From positions 62,001 to 126,000 of the forward strand of contig NZ_PVEN01000011.1 in NCBI RefSeq assembly GCF_002973525.1: a DNA stretch of 64,000 nucleotides, in the 5' to 3' direction. The translations under genes were made by a program, and so were the position numbers. The notes under the pieces were generated by a model. That model was not told the DNA's origin, searched no databases, and was given only the letters and a program-made list of their open reading frames with translations. The stretch comes from Paraburkholderia sp. BL21I4N1. Lineage in GTDB: Bacteria; Pseudomonadota; Gammaproteobacteria; Burkholderiales; Burkholderiaceae. Shown here in pieces: positions 9,187 through 17,396 of this stretch (positions are counted from its first letter, which is position 1; each line of letters opens with the position of its first letter).

Positions 9187-10197
9187 TTACCTCGTATGGC
9201 GGATGCGTGGATTGAGCACGCCGTACAACAGGTCGACGAACAGGTTCACAACGATCACCAGCGTGGCGATCATCAGGATACCGCCCTGCACCACCGGATA
9301 ATCGCGCCGGCTGATCGCGTCGATCAGCCACTTGCCGATACCCGGCCACGAGAACAGCGTTTCGGTCAGCACGGCGCCCGCGAGCAGCGTGCCGACCTGC
9401 AGACCGATCACCGTCACGACCGGAATCAGCGCATTGCGCAACGCATGCACGACGATCACGCGTGCCGGCGACAAGCCCTTCGCGCGTGCGGTGCGGATGT
9501 AATCCTCACGCAGCACTTCGAGCATCGACGAACGCGTCATACGCGCGACAACCGCCAGCGGAATCGTGCCGAGCACGATCGCCGGCAGGATCAGATGGCT
9601 CAGCGCGGATTTGAACGCGCCTTCGTCGGTGGACATCATCGCGTCGATCAGCATGAAACCCGTGACGTGCGGAATGTCGTATTCGACCGCGATGCGGCCC
9701 GACACCGGCGTCCAGCCGAGCTTCACGGAGAACAGCATGATGAGGATCAAACCCCACCAGAAGATCGGCATCGAGTAGCCGGTCAGCGCCGTGCCCATCA
9801 CGCCGTGATCGACCACCGTGCCGCGCCGCAACGCCGCGAACACGCCGGCGGGCAAGCCCACGATCAGCGCGAACAGCATGGCGCAAATCGACAGTTCGAT
9901 GGTGGCGGGAAAGCGCGCGAGGAATTCGCCCATCACGCTGGTGTTGGTGATGATGGAAGTGCCGAGGTCGCCATGCAGCGCGCGGCCGACGTAGTGGACG
10001 TACTGCATCGGCAGGGCTTCGTCGAGCCCGAGCCGGTGCAGCGCCGCGGCGTGCATGGCGGGATCGACGCCGCGCTCGCCCATCATCACTTCGATGGGGT
10101 CGCCCGGAATCAGGTGAATCAGCGCGAACGCAAGGATCGTGATACCGATGAAGGTCGGAATCACCATGCCGATGCGGCGCAAAACAAAGCGGAACAT
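9187..10197 (-). CDS. dppB: Peptide ABC transporter permease DppB
   Basis: Encodes 336 residues, the OppB/DppB-type permease. The start MFRFVLRRIGMVIPTFIGIT is characteristic, followed by HLIPGDP and by the EAA-loop segment VVARMTRSSMLEVLREDYIR, then GVLTETLFSWPGIGKWL-like sequence near the C-terminus (here AVLTETLFSWPGIG). It is the first gene after the dppA terminator hairpin, so its expression probably depends on read-through from the dppA promoter. It partners with DppC in the inner membrane. Confidence 0.93.
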   Translation of the reverse strand: MFRFVLRRIGMVIPTFIGITILAFALIHLIPGDPIEVMMGERGVDPAMHAAALHRLGLDEALPMQYVHYVGRALHGDLGTSIITNTSVMGEFLARFPATIELSICAMLFALIVGLPAGVFAALRRGTVVDHGVMGTALTGYSMPIFWWGLILIMLFSVKLGWTPVSGRIAVEYDIPHVTGFMLIDAMMSTDEGAFKSALSHLILPAIVLGTIPLAVVARMTRSSMLEVLREDYIRTARAKGLSPARVIVVHALRNALIPVVTVIGLQVGTLLAGAVLTETLFSWPGIGKWLIDAISRRDYPVVQGGILMIATLVIVVNLFVDLLYGVLNPRIRHTR

Positions 10198-10224
10198 GGT
10201 TTTGTCCCTATGGTCTTGATGAAG

Positions 10225-10268
10225 AAAAAACGCAACCGGCGACGAGGGCTTGTGACCCCGGTCGCCGG
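10225..10268 (-). terminator. Intergenic attenuating terminator between dppA and dppB
   Basis: On the minus strand a hairpin (CCGGCGAC paired with GTCGCCGG at 10236-10243 and 10261-10268, plus an inner GGG/CCC helix) is followed directly by TTTTTT (10230-10225). It lies 68 bp past the dppA stop and just before dppB. This is the usual arrangement for making more binding protein than permease. Confidence 0.8.
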
Positions 10269-10336
10269 ACCATTTCGACCAGTTTTCTAACCGTGCGAAA
10301 AGCGTACTGCGTAACTATTACGATTCGCCTGGCGAA

Positions 10337-11965
10337 TTACTTGACGCTGACGCCGTCGAAGCGCGCGTAGCCGAGCGGTTCGATGCGCATGTCGACCACC
10401 TTCTTGCTCACCGGTTGATACACCGTGGAGTGAGCGATCGGCGAGAACGGCAGTTGTTGCGCGAAGATCTGTTGCGCCTGCATGTAAGCCGAGGTGCGGC
10501 CAGCCTGATCCGACGTGACGCGGCCCTTCTGGATCAGATCGTCGAACGGCTTGTAGCACCACTTCGAGAAGTTGTTGCCGTTCACCGCTTCGCAGCCGAG
10601 CAACGTGCCGAGCCAGTTGTCCGGATCGCCGTTGTCGCCGGTCCAGCCGATCAGCATCGTGTCGTCTTCACCCGCGTGCGCGCGCTTGATGTACTCGCCC
10701 CACTCATACGTGACGATCTTCGCCTTCACGCCGATCTTGGCCCAGTCGGCCTGGATCATTTCCGCCATCAAGCGGGCGTTCGGGTTGTACGCGCGTTGCA
10801 CCGGCATGGCCCACAGCGTGATGTCGAAGCCGTTCGGGAAGCCGGCCTTGGCGAGCAGCGCCTTGGCCTTGTCCGTATCGTAGGACGCGCTCTTCAGGTT
10901 CTTGTCGTACGACCATTGGGTCGGCGGCATCGGGTTCGTCGCGGCCTGGCCGGCGCCTTGATACACCGAGTCGATGATCGCCTTCTTGTTGATCGCCATG
11001 TCCAGCGCCTGACGCACTTCGAGCTTGTCGACCGGCTTGTGCGTGACGTTGTATGCGAGGTAGCCGAGGTTGAAGCCCGGCTGCGACGGCATGTCGAGGT
11101 TCGCTTCAGCCTTCAGCGGAGCGATGTCGGCCGGACGCGGATAGCTCATCACCTGGCATTCGTCGCGCTTGATCTTCTGCACGCGCACACCGGCGTCCGG
11201 TGTGATCGAGAAGATCAGCTTCGAGATCTTCACCGCGTTCGGCTTCCAGTAATCCGGATTGCCGTCGAAGCGGATCGTCGCGTCTTTCGTGTAGCTGCGG
11301 AAAATGAACGGACCCGTGCCGACCGGGAACTGGTTGATGTCGGCGGCTTTGCCGGCCTTCATCAACTGGTCGCCGTATTCGCTCGACAGGATCGACGCGT
11401 ATTCCATTGCCAGATTCTGGATGAACGGTGCGTTGACTTCCTTCAGCGTGAACTTGACCGTGTACGGGTCGACCTTTTCGACGCCGGTGATCAGCTTGTC
11501 GAGGCCCATGTCCGTGAAGTACGGGAACTGGACCGGATAAGCCTTATGGAACGCCGAGTTCGGGTCGAGCATGCGCTGGAACGTGAACAGGACGTCGTCC
11601 GCGTTGAATTCGCGCGTCGGCTTGAAGAACGACGTGGTCTGGAATTTCACGCCGTGACGCAGATGGAATGTGTACGTCTTGCCGTCCGGGGACACTTCCC
11701 ATTTTTCGGCGAGGCCCGGCTCGACCTTGGTGCCGCCGCGCTCGAATTCGACGAGGCGGTTGTAGACGGTGAACGTGTTAGCCGTGAAATCGGTGCCCGT
11801 GGTGTATTGGGCCGGATCGAAACCCGCGGGACTGCCTTCTGAGCAGTAAACCAGGGTTTTATTCGGAATCTCGGCGCGCGCGACACTGGCGCCCACCATC
11901 GATGCCGCTGCGGCGGCGACGAGCGTCGTAACACGCACGGCGCGCAACAGATTGTTTTGCTTCAT
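10337..11965 (-). CDS. dppA: Peptide ABC transporter periplasmic binding protein DppA
   Basis: Encodes 542 residues of the SBP_bac_5 family. Residues 1-31 form a signal peptide (basic start, hydrophobic VTTLVAAAAASMVGA, cleavage after ARA). The mature protein shows YCSEGSPAGFDPAQ, KWEVSPDGKTYTFHLRHGVKF and PVGTGPF, all typical of DppA/OppA proteins. It binds peptides (in relatives also haem or 5-aminolevulinate) in the periplasm and delivers them to DppBC. ATG 11965 follows a strong GGAGGAAAC ribosome-binding site. It is the first gene of the operon, separated from dppB by a terminator hairpin. A small GC-rich hairpin lies in its leader (11984-11999). Confidence 0.94.
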   Translation of the reverse strand: MKQNNLLRAVRVTTLVAAAAASMVGASVARAEIPNKTLVYCSEGSPAGFDPAQYTTGTDFTANTFTVYNRLVEFERGGTKVEPGLAEKWEVSPDGKTYTFHLRHGVKFQTTSFFKPTREFNADDVLFTFQRMLDPNSAFHKAYPVQFPYFTDMGLDKLITGVEKVDPYTVKFTLKEVNAPFIQNLAMEYASILSSEYGDQLMKAGKAADINQFPVGTGPFIFRSYTKDATIRFDGNPDYWKPNAVKISKLIFSITPDAGVRVQKIKRDECQVMSYPRPADIAPLKAEANLDMPSQPGFNLGYLAYNVTHKPVDKLEVRQALDMAINKKAIIDSVYQGAGQAATNPMPPTQWSYDKNLKSASYDTDKAKALLAKAGFPNGFDITLWAMPVQRAYNPNARLMAEMIQADWAKIGVKAKIVTYEWGEYIKRAHAGEDDTMLIGWTGDNGDPDNWLGTLLGCEAVNGNNFSKWCYKPFDDLIQKGRVTSDQAGRTSAYMQAQQIFAQQLPFSPIAHSTVYQPVSKKVVDMRIEPLGYARFDGVSVK

Positions 11966-12261
11966 GTTTCCTCCAGGATCGGGGCTGGCTATCGCCAGCG
12001 TAGCGCGATCTTACTTGAGCTTGGCTCGACGCAACAAGCGGAGGAAATTACCCGTGTTGACGATCGGAAACCTTTAGGGCATAAGGCGCGCCGCCCGTCG
12101 GCGCTGTGCGGTGGGCGAGTTGCAGAGGGTGGGATCAGCAAAAAAACGGCCCGGTCGTGCTATTTCAGGGCGACGGCAATAGATCGGAACTGCCGCAGCC
12201 AGTCGCGCTGGGGGCGACCGGCCCCGGTGGACGGGCGTCTCCGGCGGTTGGTGCGGCGCAA
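11966..12261. other. dppA upstream region
   Basis: No gene is seen between the metF terminator and dppA. On the minus strand the dppA leader contains a 6-bp stem hairpin (GCTGGC/GCCAGC, 11984-11999) about 10 bases upstream of the ribosome-binding site, which could affect translation. I found no confident sigma-70 promoter by eye; the dppA promoter must lie within this interval. Confidence 0.4.
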
Positions 12262-12296
12262 AAAAACCGCGCGGCTTGCAGCGCCGCGCGGTTTTT
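12262..12296. terminator. Bidirectional-looking terminator after metF
   Basis: A 14-bp perfect stem (AAAAACCGCGCGGC at 12262-12275, complement at 12283-12296) with a short loop and A/T tails on both sides. It lies 26 bp past the metF stop and ends the ahcY-metF operon on the minus strand; the flanking runs would also work on the plus strand. Confidence 0.85.
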
Positions 12297-12321
12297 CGTC
12301 CCCATTCAGGTCAATCGAATC

Positions 12322-13152
12322 TTATGCGTTCAAGCGTTCGCAGATCGCTTTAGTCGCCGCAGCGCCATTCAGCGTGTAGAAATGCAAACCCGGTACTTTG
12401 GCGCCGAGCAGGCGCTCGCACAGGTCCGTCACCACATCGAGCCCGAACGCGCGAATCGACTCGCGGTCGTCGCCAAAGCTTTCCAGCCGGCGCGCGACCC
12501 AGCGCGGCACTTCCGCGCCGCACATCTCGGAGAAGCGCATGAGCTGCGAGTAGTTCGTGATCGGCATGATGCCCGGCACGATCGGCACATCCACGCCGAG
12601 TTTCTGCGCGTCGTCGACGAAACGGAAGTACGCGTCCGCATTGAAGAAATACTGCGTGATCACCGAATTGGCACCGGCCTTCACCTTGCGCACGAAATTG
12701 TCCATATCGTGACGCGGCGAGCGCGATTGCGGGTGGTATTCCGGATAGCCGGCCACCTCGATCCAGAACCAGTCGCCGAATTCGGCGCGGATAAAGCTCA
12801 CCAGTTCCGACGCATAACGCAGCTCGCCGACTTCGCCCATGCCGGACGGCAAATCGCCACGCAGCGCGACGATATGGCGAATGCCATGCGCGCGGTACTC
12901 GTTGAGAATCGCGCGCAGGCTGTCTTTCGACGAGCCGATGCACGACACGTGCGGCGCCGCTTCGATGCCCTCTTTCGCGATATCGACGACGGTGTCGAGC
13001 GTGCCCTGCTGCGTCGAGCCGCCCGCACCGAACGTGACGGACACGAACTTGGGCTTGAGCGGCGCGAGCTGCGCACGCGTGGCGCGCAGCTTGTCGACGC
13101 CTTCCGCCGTTTTCGGCGGGAAGAATTCGAATGAAAGTTCGATGGGGTTCAT
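12322..13152 (-). CDS. metF: 5,10-methylenetetrahydrofolate reductase
   Basis: Encodes 276 residues, normal for bacterial MetF. The FAD enzyme reduces methylene-THF to methyl-THF, the methyl donor for methionine synthesis. The N-terminus SFEFFPPKTAEG, the FVSVTFGAGGSTQQGT segment and ALRGDLP are family hallmarks. It is the last gene of the ahcY operon, 11 bp after the holin-like gene, so both SAH removal and methyl-folate supply fall under the SAH riboswitch. A strong terminator follows. The start ATG 13152 is followed by NPIELSFEFFPP, matching the normal family start. Confidence 0.95.
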   Translation of the reverse strand: MNPIELSFEFFPPKTAEGVDKLRATRAQLAPLKPKFVSVTFGAGGSTQQGTLDTVVDIAKEGIEAAPHVSCIGSSKDSLRAILNEYRAHGIRHIVALRGDLPSGMGEVGELRYASELVSFIRAEFGDWFWIEVAGYPEYHPQSRSPRHDMDNFVRKVKAGANSVITQYFFNADAYFRFVDDAQKLGVDVPIVPGIMPITNYSQLMRFSEMCGAEVPRWVARRLESFGDDRESIRAFGLDVVTDLCERLLGAKVPGLHFYTLNGAAATKAICERLNA

Positions 13153-13163
13153 GATTCAGTAGG

Positions 13164-13517
13164 TCAACCGAGACTGCGGTTGCCGAAAATAATCGCGGAC
13201 AGGATCCACGAAACGATGCTGTACAGAATCGAGCCGATGAACGCCGACCAGAAACCCGACACTTCGAAGCCCTTCAGCAGCGACGCGCACAGCCAGAAGC
13301 ACAGCGCATTGACCACCATAATGAAAAGCCCGAGCGTCAGAATCGTGACGGGCAACGTCAACAGGATCAGCACCGGCCGCAGGATCGTATTGATCAATCC
13401 GAGCACCACGGCGACGATCAGGGCGGTGCCGAAACTGCGGATATGGATCGACGGAACGAGGTAGGTAATGATCAGGAGCGCGAGCGCGTTGATCAGCCAG
13501 GTCAGCAGCACGGTCAT
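13164..13517 (-). CDS. Phage-holin-superfamily-IV (YvlD-like) membrane protein
   Basis: Encodes 117 residues forming about four hydrophobic helices (MTVLLTWLINALALLIITYLV at the N-terminus, then GLINTILRPVLILLTLPVTI). The family is named after mycobacteriophage holins but is widespread in chromosomes; its function is unknown. The N-x-x-L-R-P motif after the second helix (INTILRPVLI) is conserved in this family. It sits between ahcY and metF on the same strand, with only 11 bp to metF, so it is part of the methionine-cycle operon. A GC-rich hairpin lies between it and ahcY. There are no phage genes nearby. Confidence 0.82.
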   Translation of the reverse strand: MTVLLTWLINALALLIITYLVPSIHIRSFGTALIVAVVLGLINTILRPVLILLTLPVTILTLGLFIMVVNALCFWLCASLLKGFEVSGFWSAFIGSILYSIVSWILSAIIFGNRSLG

Positions 13518-13620
13518 GTAGAGCTCCTTTTATGCAGGATGTCCGGTAACGGGGAAACGCGCGGTGAACAAGCGCGCAACAGCGAGAAACAGCGCGAAAA
13601 AGGCGGCGATGGCGAACAAA

Positions 13621-13639
13621 GCGGCGCATGATGCGCCGC
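13621..13639 (-). terminator. Hairpin between ahcY and the holin-like gene
   Basis: An 8-bp perfect stem (GCGGCGCA/TGCGCCGC, loop of three) is followed on the minus strand by TTTG. It could act as a weak attenuator lowering expression of the holin-like gene and metF relative to ahcY. Confidence 0.45.
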
Positions 13640-13679
13640 CCCGTCGTCAAACTGTCATGCCGTCAAACCGCCCGCGTGC

Positions 13680-15101
13680 TTAATAGCGGTAGTGGTTCGG
13701 CTTGAACGGGCCGTTCTTGTCGACGCCGATGTAGCCGGCCTGCTCGTCCGACAGCACGGTCAGGTTTGCGCCAATGCGCGCCAGATGCAGGCGTGCGACC
13801 TTCTCGTCCAGATGCTTCGGCAGCACGTACACCTTGTTCTCGTACTTGTTGCCCTGCGTGAACAGTTCGATCTGTGCGAGCGTCTGGTTCGTAAACGAGT
13901 TCGACATCACGAACGACGGGTGGCCCGTTGCGCAACCCAGGTTCACCAGGCGGCCTTCAGCCAGCAAAATCACGCGCTTGCCGTCCGGGAAAATGATGTG
14001 GTCGACTTGCGGCTTGATGTTGTCCCACTGGTACTGACGGGTCGACGCAATGTCGATTTCCGAATCGAAGTGACCGATGTTGCAGACAATCGCGTTGTGA
14101 CGCATGGCCGCCATGTGATCGTGGCCGATCACGTGGAAGTTGCCGGTTGCCGTCACGAAGATGTCGGCCTTGTCAGCCGCGTATTCCATCGTCACGACGC
14201 GGTAACCTTCCATCGCCGCCTGCAGCGCGCAGATCGGATCGATTTCAGTCACCCACACGGTGGCGCCCAGACCGCGCAGCGATTGCGCGCAACCCTTGCC
14301 CACGTCGCCGTAACCGGCCACGACTGCGATCTTGCCCGCAATCATCACGTCGGTCGCGCGCTTGATGCCGTCGACCAGCGACTCACGGCAACCATACAGG
14401 TTGTCGAACTTCGACTTGGTGACCGAATCGTTGACGTTGAACGCCGGGAACGGCAGGCGGCCTTCCTTTTCCATCTGATACAGACGGTGCACGCCGGTGG
14501 TGGTTTCTTCCGTCACGCCCTTGATGTGCGCGAGGCGCGTGGAGTACCACGTCGGGTCCGCATCCAGATGCGAAGCGATCGACTTGTACAGCGCGATTTC
14601 TTCTTCGTTGGTCGGCTTCGAGATCACCGACCGGTCTTTCTCCGCCTTCGAACCGAGGATCAGCAGCAACGTGGCGTCGCCGCCGTCGTCGAGGATCATG
14701 TTGGCGAATTCGCCGTTCGGCCATTCGAAAATGCGGTGCGAGAACTCCCAGTATTCGTCGAGCGACTCGCCCTTGAACGCGAACACCGGCACGCCGGCCT
14801 TGGCGATCGCGGCGGCAGCGTGGTCTTGCGTCGAGAAGATGTTGCACGAGGCCCAACGCACGTCGGCGCCGAGCGCGGTCAGCGTCTCGATCAGCACGCC
14901 GGTCTGGATCGTCATGTGCAGCGAGCCGGCAACGCGCGCGCCCTTCAGCGGCTGCTGCGCCTTGTACTCTTCGCGCGTTTGCACGAGACCGGGCATTTCC
15001 GTCTCGGCGATGGTCAGTTCCTTGCGGCCCCAGTCGGCAAGCGACATGTCGGCAACAACGAAGTCTTGGGAAGCTTGGGAATCGATTACTGCGGCGTTCA
15101 T
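13680..15101 (-). CDS. ahcY: S-adenosylhomocysteinase
   Basis: Encodes 473 residues. The enzyme uses bound NAD to hydrolyse S-adenosylhomocysteine to adenosine and homocysteine. Visible features are the substrate region HMTIQTGVLIETL, CNIFSTQDHAAAAIA, the NAD-binding motif VVAGYGDVGKGCA (about residues 255-270) and the C-terminal PNHYRY. The long insert typical of proteobacterial AhcY (about residues 185-230, with KDRSVISKPTNEEE) is present. ATG 15101 follows an excellent AAAGGAGGG ribosome-binding site; longer frames upstream run through the riboswitch and are rejected. It is the first gene of an operon with the holin-like gene and metF, controlled by an SAH riboswitch. Confidence 0.97.
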   Translation of the reverse strand: MNAAVIDSQASQDFVVADMSLADWGRKELTIAETEMPGLVQTREEYKAQQPLKGARVAGSLHMTIQTGVLIETLTALGADVRWASCNIFSTQDHAAAAIAKAGVPVFAFKGESLDEYWEFSHRIFEWPNGEFANMILDDGGDATLLLILGSKAEKDRSVISKPTNEEEIALYKSIASHLDADPTWYSTRLAHIKGVTEETTTGVHRLYQMEKEGRLPFPAFNVNDSVTKSKFDNLYGCRESLVDGIKRATDVMIAGKIAVVAGYGDVGKGCAQSLRGLGATVWVTEIDPICALQAAMEGYRVVTMEYAADKADIFVTATGNFHVIGHDHMAAMRHNAIVCNIGHFDSEIDIASTRQYQWDNIKPQVDHIIFPDGKRVILLAEGRLVNLGCATGHPSFVMSNSFTNQTLAQIELFTQGNKYENKVYVLPKHLDEKVARLHLARIGANLTVLSDEQAGYIGVDKNGPFKPNHYRY

Positions 15102-15140
15102 CACGCCCTCCTTTCTAAGAAATTGACTAGAAATTTGACG

Positions 15141-15268
15141 TGAGCGCGGTTCGATGCGGCGGTGGCAAAAGCGCATGGCGCATTCGCCCCTCCGATTGAA
15201 GCCTTCGAGCCTGGCGGGCGGCCGGCGAATAGCATGATTCGCGGTACCCGTCGCAACGCTCCTCGAAG
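15141..15268 (-). promoter_or_regulatory. SAH riboswitch upstream of ahcY
   Basis: The minus-strand leader matches the SAH riboswitch architecture. P1 is CTTCGAG (15268-15262) with CTCGAAG (15209-15203), perfect 7 bp. The conserved block GAGGAGCGTTGCGAC directly follows P1's 5' strand, and GCCAGGCTCG precedes its 3' strand. A pseudoknot can form between GAGCG (15261-15257) and CGCTC (15146-15142). Gene context (ahcY, then metF) fits the known ON-switch that raises SAH hydrolase when SAH accumulates. The 3' pseudoknot strand lies about 40 bases before the ahcY start. Confidence 0.92.
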
Positions 15269-15278
15269 ACGAACGGCG

Positions 15279-15284
15279 ATTGTA
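15279..15284 (-). promoter_or_regulatory. Likely -10 box of the ahcY promoter
   Basis: TACAAT on the minus strand, placed so that transcription would begin within about ten bases of the riboswitch P1 stem. The corresponding -35 region is poor (near GCCACC at 17-bp spacing). Confidence 0.55.
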
Positions 15285-15391
15285 GCAAATCGAGATGGCT
15301 TGGTGGCGAGCTTCGGTTTTTCGCACGGGCCAGTTTCGGCGAGCGGAAACCGGCGTGCGGCGCGGTGCTTTTTGTGCCTTCGGCGTGCGAT

Positions 15392-16207
15392 TCAGGAGGC
15401 GTTGGCCGAGGTGGCTGATGGGGCCGGTATGGTTTGCGTCGCCTTCACGTTCGCGACGAAAGCCGCGCGTAATTGATCGACGCCTGCCCGCGCGCGATCG
15501 ACGAAGCGCTTTGAAAAATGAAACGCATCGGCGACATCGGCGGGATCCGGCCGCTGCAAGCCCAGCGCGATGCGGAAATAGCGTTCGGCGTGAATGCCCG
15601 GGTGGTAATGCATGCGCACGCGTGGCCGGCCGTCGAGACGCCGGTTGCCGAACATCTCGCGCAGCGCCCACGAAAAAGCGCCGTCTTCCCCGCCAATGCG
15701 CTGAAACACCGGATCCATCGGAAAACCGCCGAGCGCCGCGAACGCCGCGCGCCGGATGATCAGGCTGCTCGGCACCGTATTGCTGAGCGTCGCCGAGTGC
15801 GCGGCGAAATCGGGATGCGTGGTGAGATCGGTGGGGAAACCGGCGTACTCCACGTCGAGGCGCACGGCCATGTCCGCCGGGTTCCGCGCGAGGAAATCGG
15901 CAGCCGCCGCGAGCGCGCCGGGCAGGTACTCGTCGTCGGCATCGAGAAAAGCGAGCAGATCGTGCGACGCGTGCAGCGCGCCCCAGTTGCGCGCCCGCGC
16001 GGCGCCGCCATTACAAGGCATGGACAGCAGGCTCACGCGCGGGTCGAACGATGCGCAATAAGTCACCATGTCGGCCGACGCATCCGACGAACCGTCGTCG
16101 ACAACAATGATCTGCGCCGCTTCGGGCTGGTTCAGGCAGCTTTGCAGCGCGCGGGCCAGCGTCGGCGCGGCGTTGTAGCACGGAATGATGATCGAAATCG
16201 GTGTCAT
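15392..16207 (-). CDS. Family 2 glycosyltransferase
   Basis: Encodes 271 residues of the GT-A fold. The N-terminus MTPISIIIPCYNAAPTLARA and the nucleotide-binding IIVVDDGSSD are diagnostic, and the DxD-type acidic motif is seen as FLDADDEYLPG. The acceptor and sugar are unknown. The start is uncertain: ATG 16207 gives the normal family N-terminus but lacks a clear ribosome-binding site, while ATG 16279 (MNVAASG) would add 24 residues. The gene is divergent from the LysR regulator and lies downstream of nothing obviously related; its end is close to the ahcY promoter region. A role in surface polysaccharide is a guess only. Confidence 0.85.
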   Translation of the reverse strand: MTPISIIIPCYNAAPTLARALQSCLNQPEAAQIIVVDDGSSDASADMVTYCASFDPRVSLLSMPCNGGAARARNWGALHASHDLLAFLDADDEYLPGALAAAADFLARNPADMAVRLDVEYAGFPTDLTTHPDFAAHSATLSNTVPSSLIIRRAAFAALGGFPMDPVFQRIGGEDGAFSWALREMFGNRRLDGRPRVRMHYHPGIHAERYFRIALGLQRPDPADVADAFHFSKRFVDRARAGVDQLRAAFVANVKATQTIPAPSATSANAS

Positions 16208-16383
16208 GGATCGAAACGGAGCCCAGCCGGCTGTCGAAAAAAGAGCCGCCGATGGTATCCCGCTTGCCGCAACGTTCATCCCGAAATCCCCGCGCGTCAA
16301 CTCGGCGACCCGCGCCCGCTTTTGACGAGCGTCATACAACTTGCGTCGCCGCATAAATGGCATGACTTACAATCCTCAAGATC

Positions 16384-16398
16384 ATTCCAATTTGGAAT
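16384..16398. promoter_or_regulatory. Palindrome ahead of the LysR gene (candidate operator)
   Basis: ATTCCAA-T-TTGGAAT is a perfect 7-bp dyad and contains the T-N11-A pattern of LysR-family binding sites. It lies about 17 bp upstream of the regulator's start, which would suit autoregulation. Binding is not shown. Confidence 0.5.
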
Positions 16399-16414
16399 TC
16401 TGGAGCTTGAGATC

Positions 16415-17371
16415 GTGGAACTACGTGCGTTGCGGTATTTCGTCGAAGTGGTTCGTCAACAGAGCTTCACCGTCGCCGCGGAGCAGATGTTCGTCACGCA
16501 GCCCACCATCAGCAAGATGGTGAAGTCGCTGGAAGACGAAATCGGCTCGCCGTTATTGCTACGCGACGGGCGTCAGATGGTACTGACCGACGCCGGCCGG
16601 ATCGTCTACCAGCGCGGTCAGGACGTGCTGGCGGCACACGCGCAATTGCAGGCCGAACTGAACGATCTCGACACGCTCGGCCGGGGCGAACTCACCATCG
16701 GCATACCGCCTATGGGCGGCTCGCTGTTCACGCCCGCCATCGCAGCGTTCCGCCAGCGCTACCCGAAAATCGAACTGAAGCTCTTCGAGCAGGGGTCGCG
16801 CGCGATCGAGGCGGCACTGATCAACGGTGAACTGGAATTAGGCGGCGTGCTGCAACCGGTCGATCCGGAAAACATCGAGGTGCTGCCGATCACGCGCCAG
16901 TTGCTGTGGCTCGTCGCGCGGACCGGCTCGCGTTGGGACGAACTGCACGAGGTGCCGCTCGCGCAACTGGCCAACGAACCGTTCGTGTTCTACGGTGAGA
17001 GTCTCGCGCTCAACGACGTGGTGCTGAGTGCTTGCCGCGCGGCTGGTTTTGCGCCGACTATCGTCGGGCGCAGCGGGCATTGGGATTTCATGGCGGCGCT
17101 GGTGCAGGCGGGCGTCGGCATTGCGTTGTTGCCGGCGCCTTATTGCCGGCGGCTCGATCCCACGCAATTCACCTGCCGCCCCGTCTCGGAGCCCGAGATT
17201 CCGTGGGAAATGGCGATCGGCTGGCGCCGCAACGGTTATCTGTCGCATGCGGCGCGCGCCTGGCTCGACGTCGCGCGCGAAGCGTTGCCGGGTCAGGCCG
17301 CCGACGACTTCATGCTGGGGCCGGGCATCGGCGTGAGCGGTATTACGGTGCCGGTGCCGACGGGCAAGTGA
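16415..17371 (+). CDS. LysR family transcriptional regulator
   Basis: Encodes 318 residues. The N-terminal winged helix-turn-helix is clear (MELRALRYFVEVVRQQSFTV, then QPTISKMVKSLEDEIGSPLLLR), followed by the periplasmic-binding-protein-like effector domain beginning near ELTIGIPPMGGS. The start is GTG 16415, with GGAG at 16402-16405 upstream; the much longer open frame to the left overlaps the opposite-strand glycosyltransferase and is not coding. The gene converges on the GMC oxidoreductase with a 25-bp gap. Possible targets are itself, the divergent glycosyltransferase or the nearby dehydrogenases; none is established. The effector domain has GVGIALLPAPYCRRLDP, a common LysR C-terminal pattern. 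Confidence 0.93.
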   Translation: MELRALRYFVEVVRQQSFTVAAEQMFVTQPTISKMVKSLEDEIGSPLLLRDGRQMVLTDAGRIVYQRGQDVLAAHAQLQAELNDLDTLGRGELTIGIPPMGGSLFTPAIAAFRQRYPKIELKLFEQGSRAIEAALINGELELGGVLQPVDPENIEVLPITRQLLWLVARTGSRWDELHEVPLAQLANEPFVFYGESLALNDVVLSACRAAGFAPTIVGRSGHWDFMAALVQAGVGIALLPAPYCRRLDPTQFTCRPVSEPEIPWEMAIGWRRNGYLSHAARAWLDVAREALPGQAADDFMLGPGIGVSGITVPVPTGK

Positions 17372-17396
17372 CGCTCAACGGCCTGCGCTCTCCGAT

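Noticed and set aside
7999..10290. Long plus-strand open frame opposite dppB-dppC-dppD
   Set aside because: Shadow of well-supported permease and ATPase genes; its product is an Arg/His/Gln-rich string with no domain.
15518..16414. N-terminal extension of the LysR gene
   Set aside because: The HTH domain begins at GTG 16415; the extension overlaps the opposite-strand glycosyltransferase and is Arg-rich antisense sequence.
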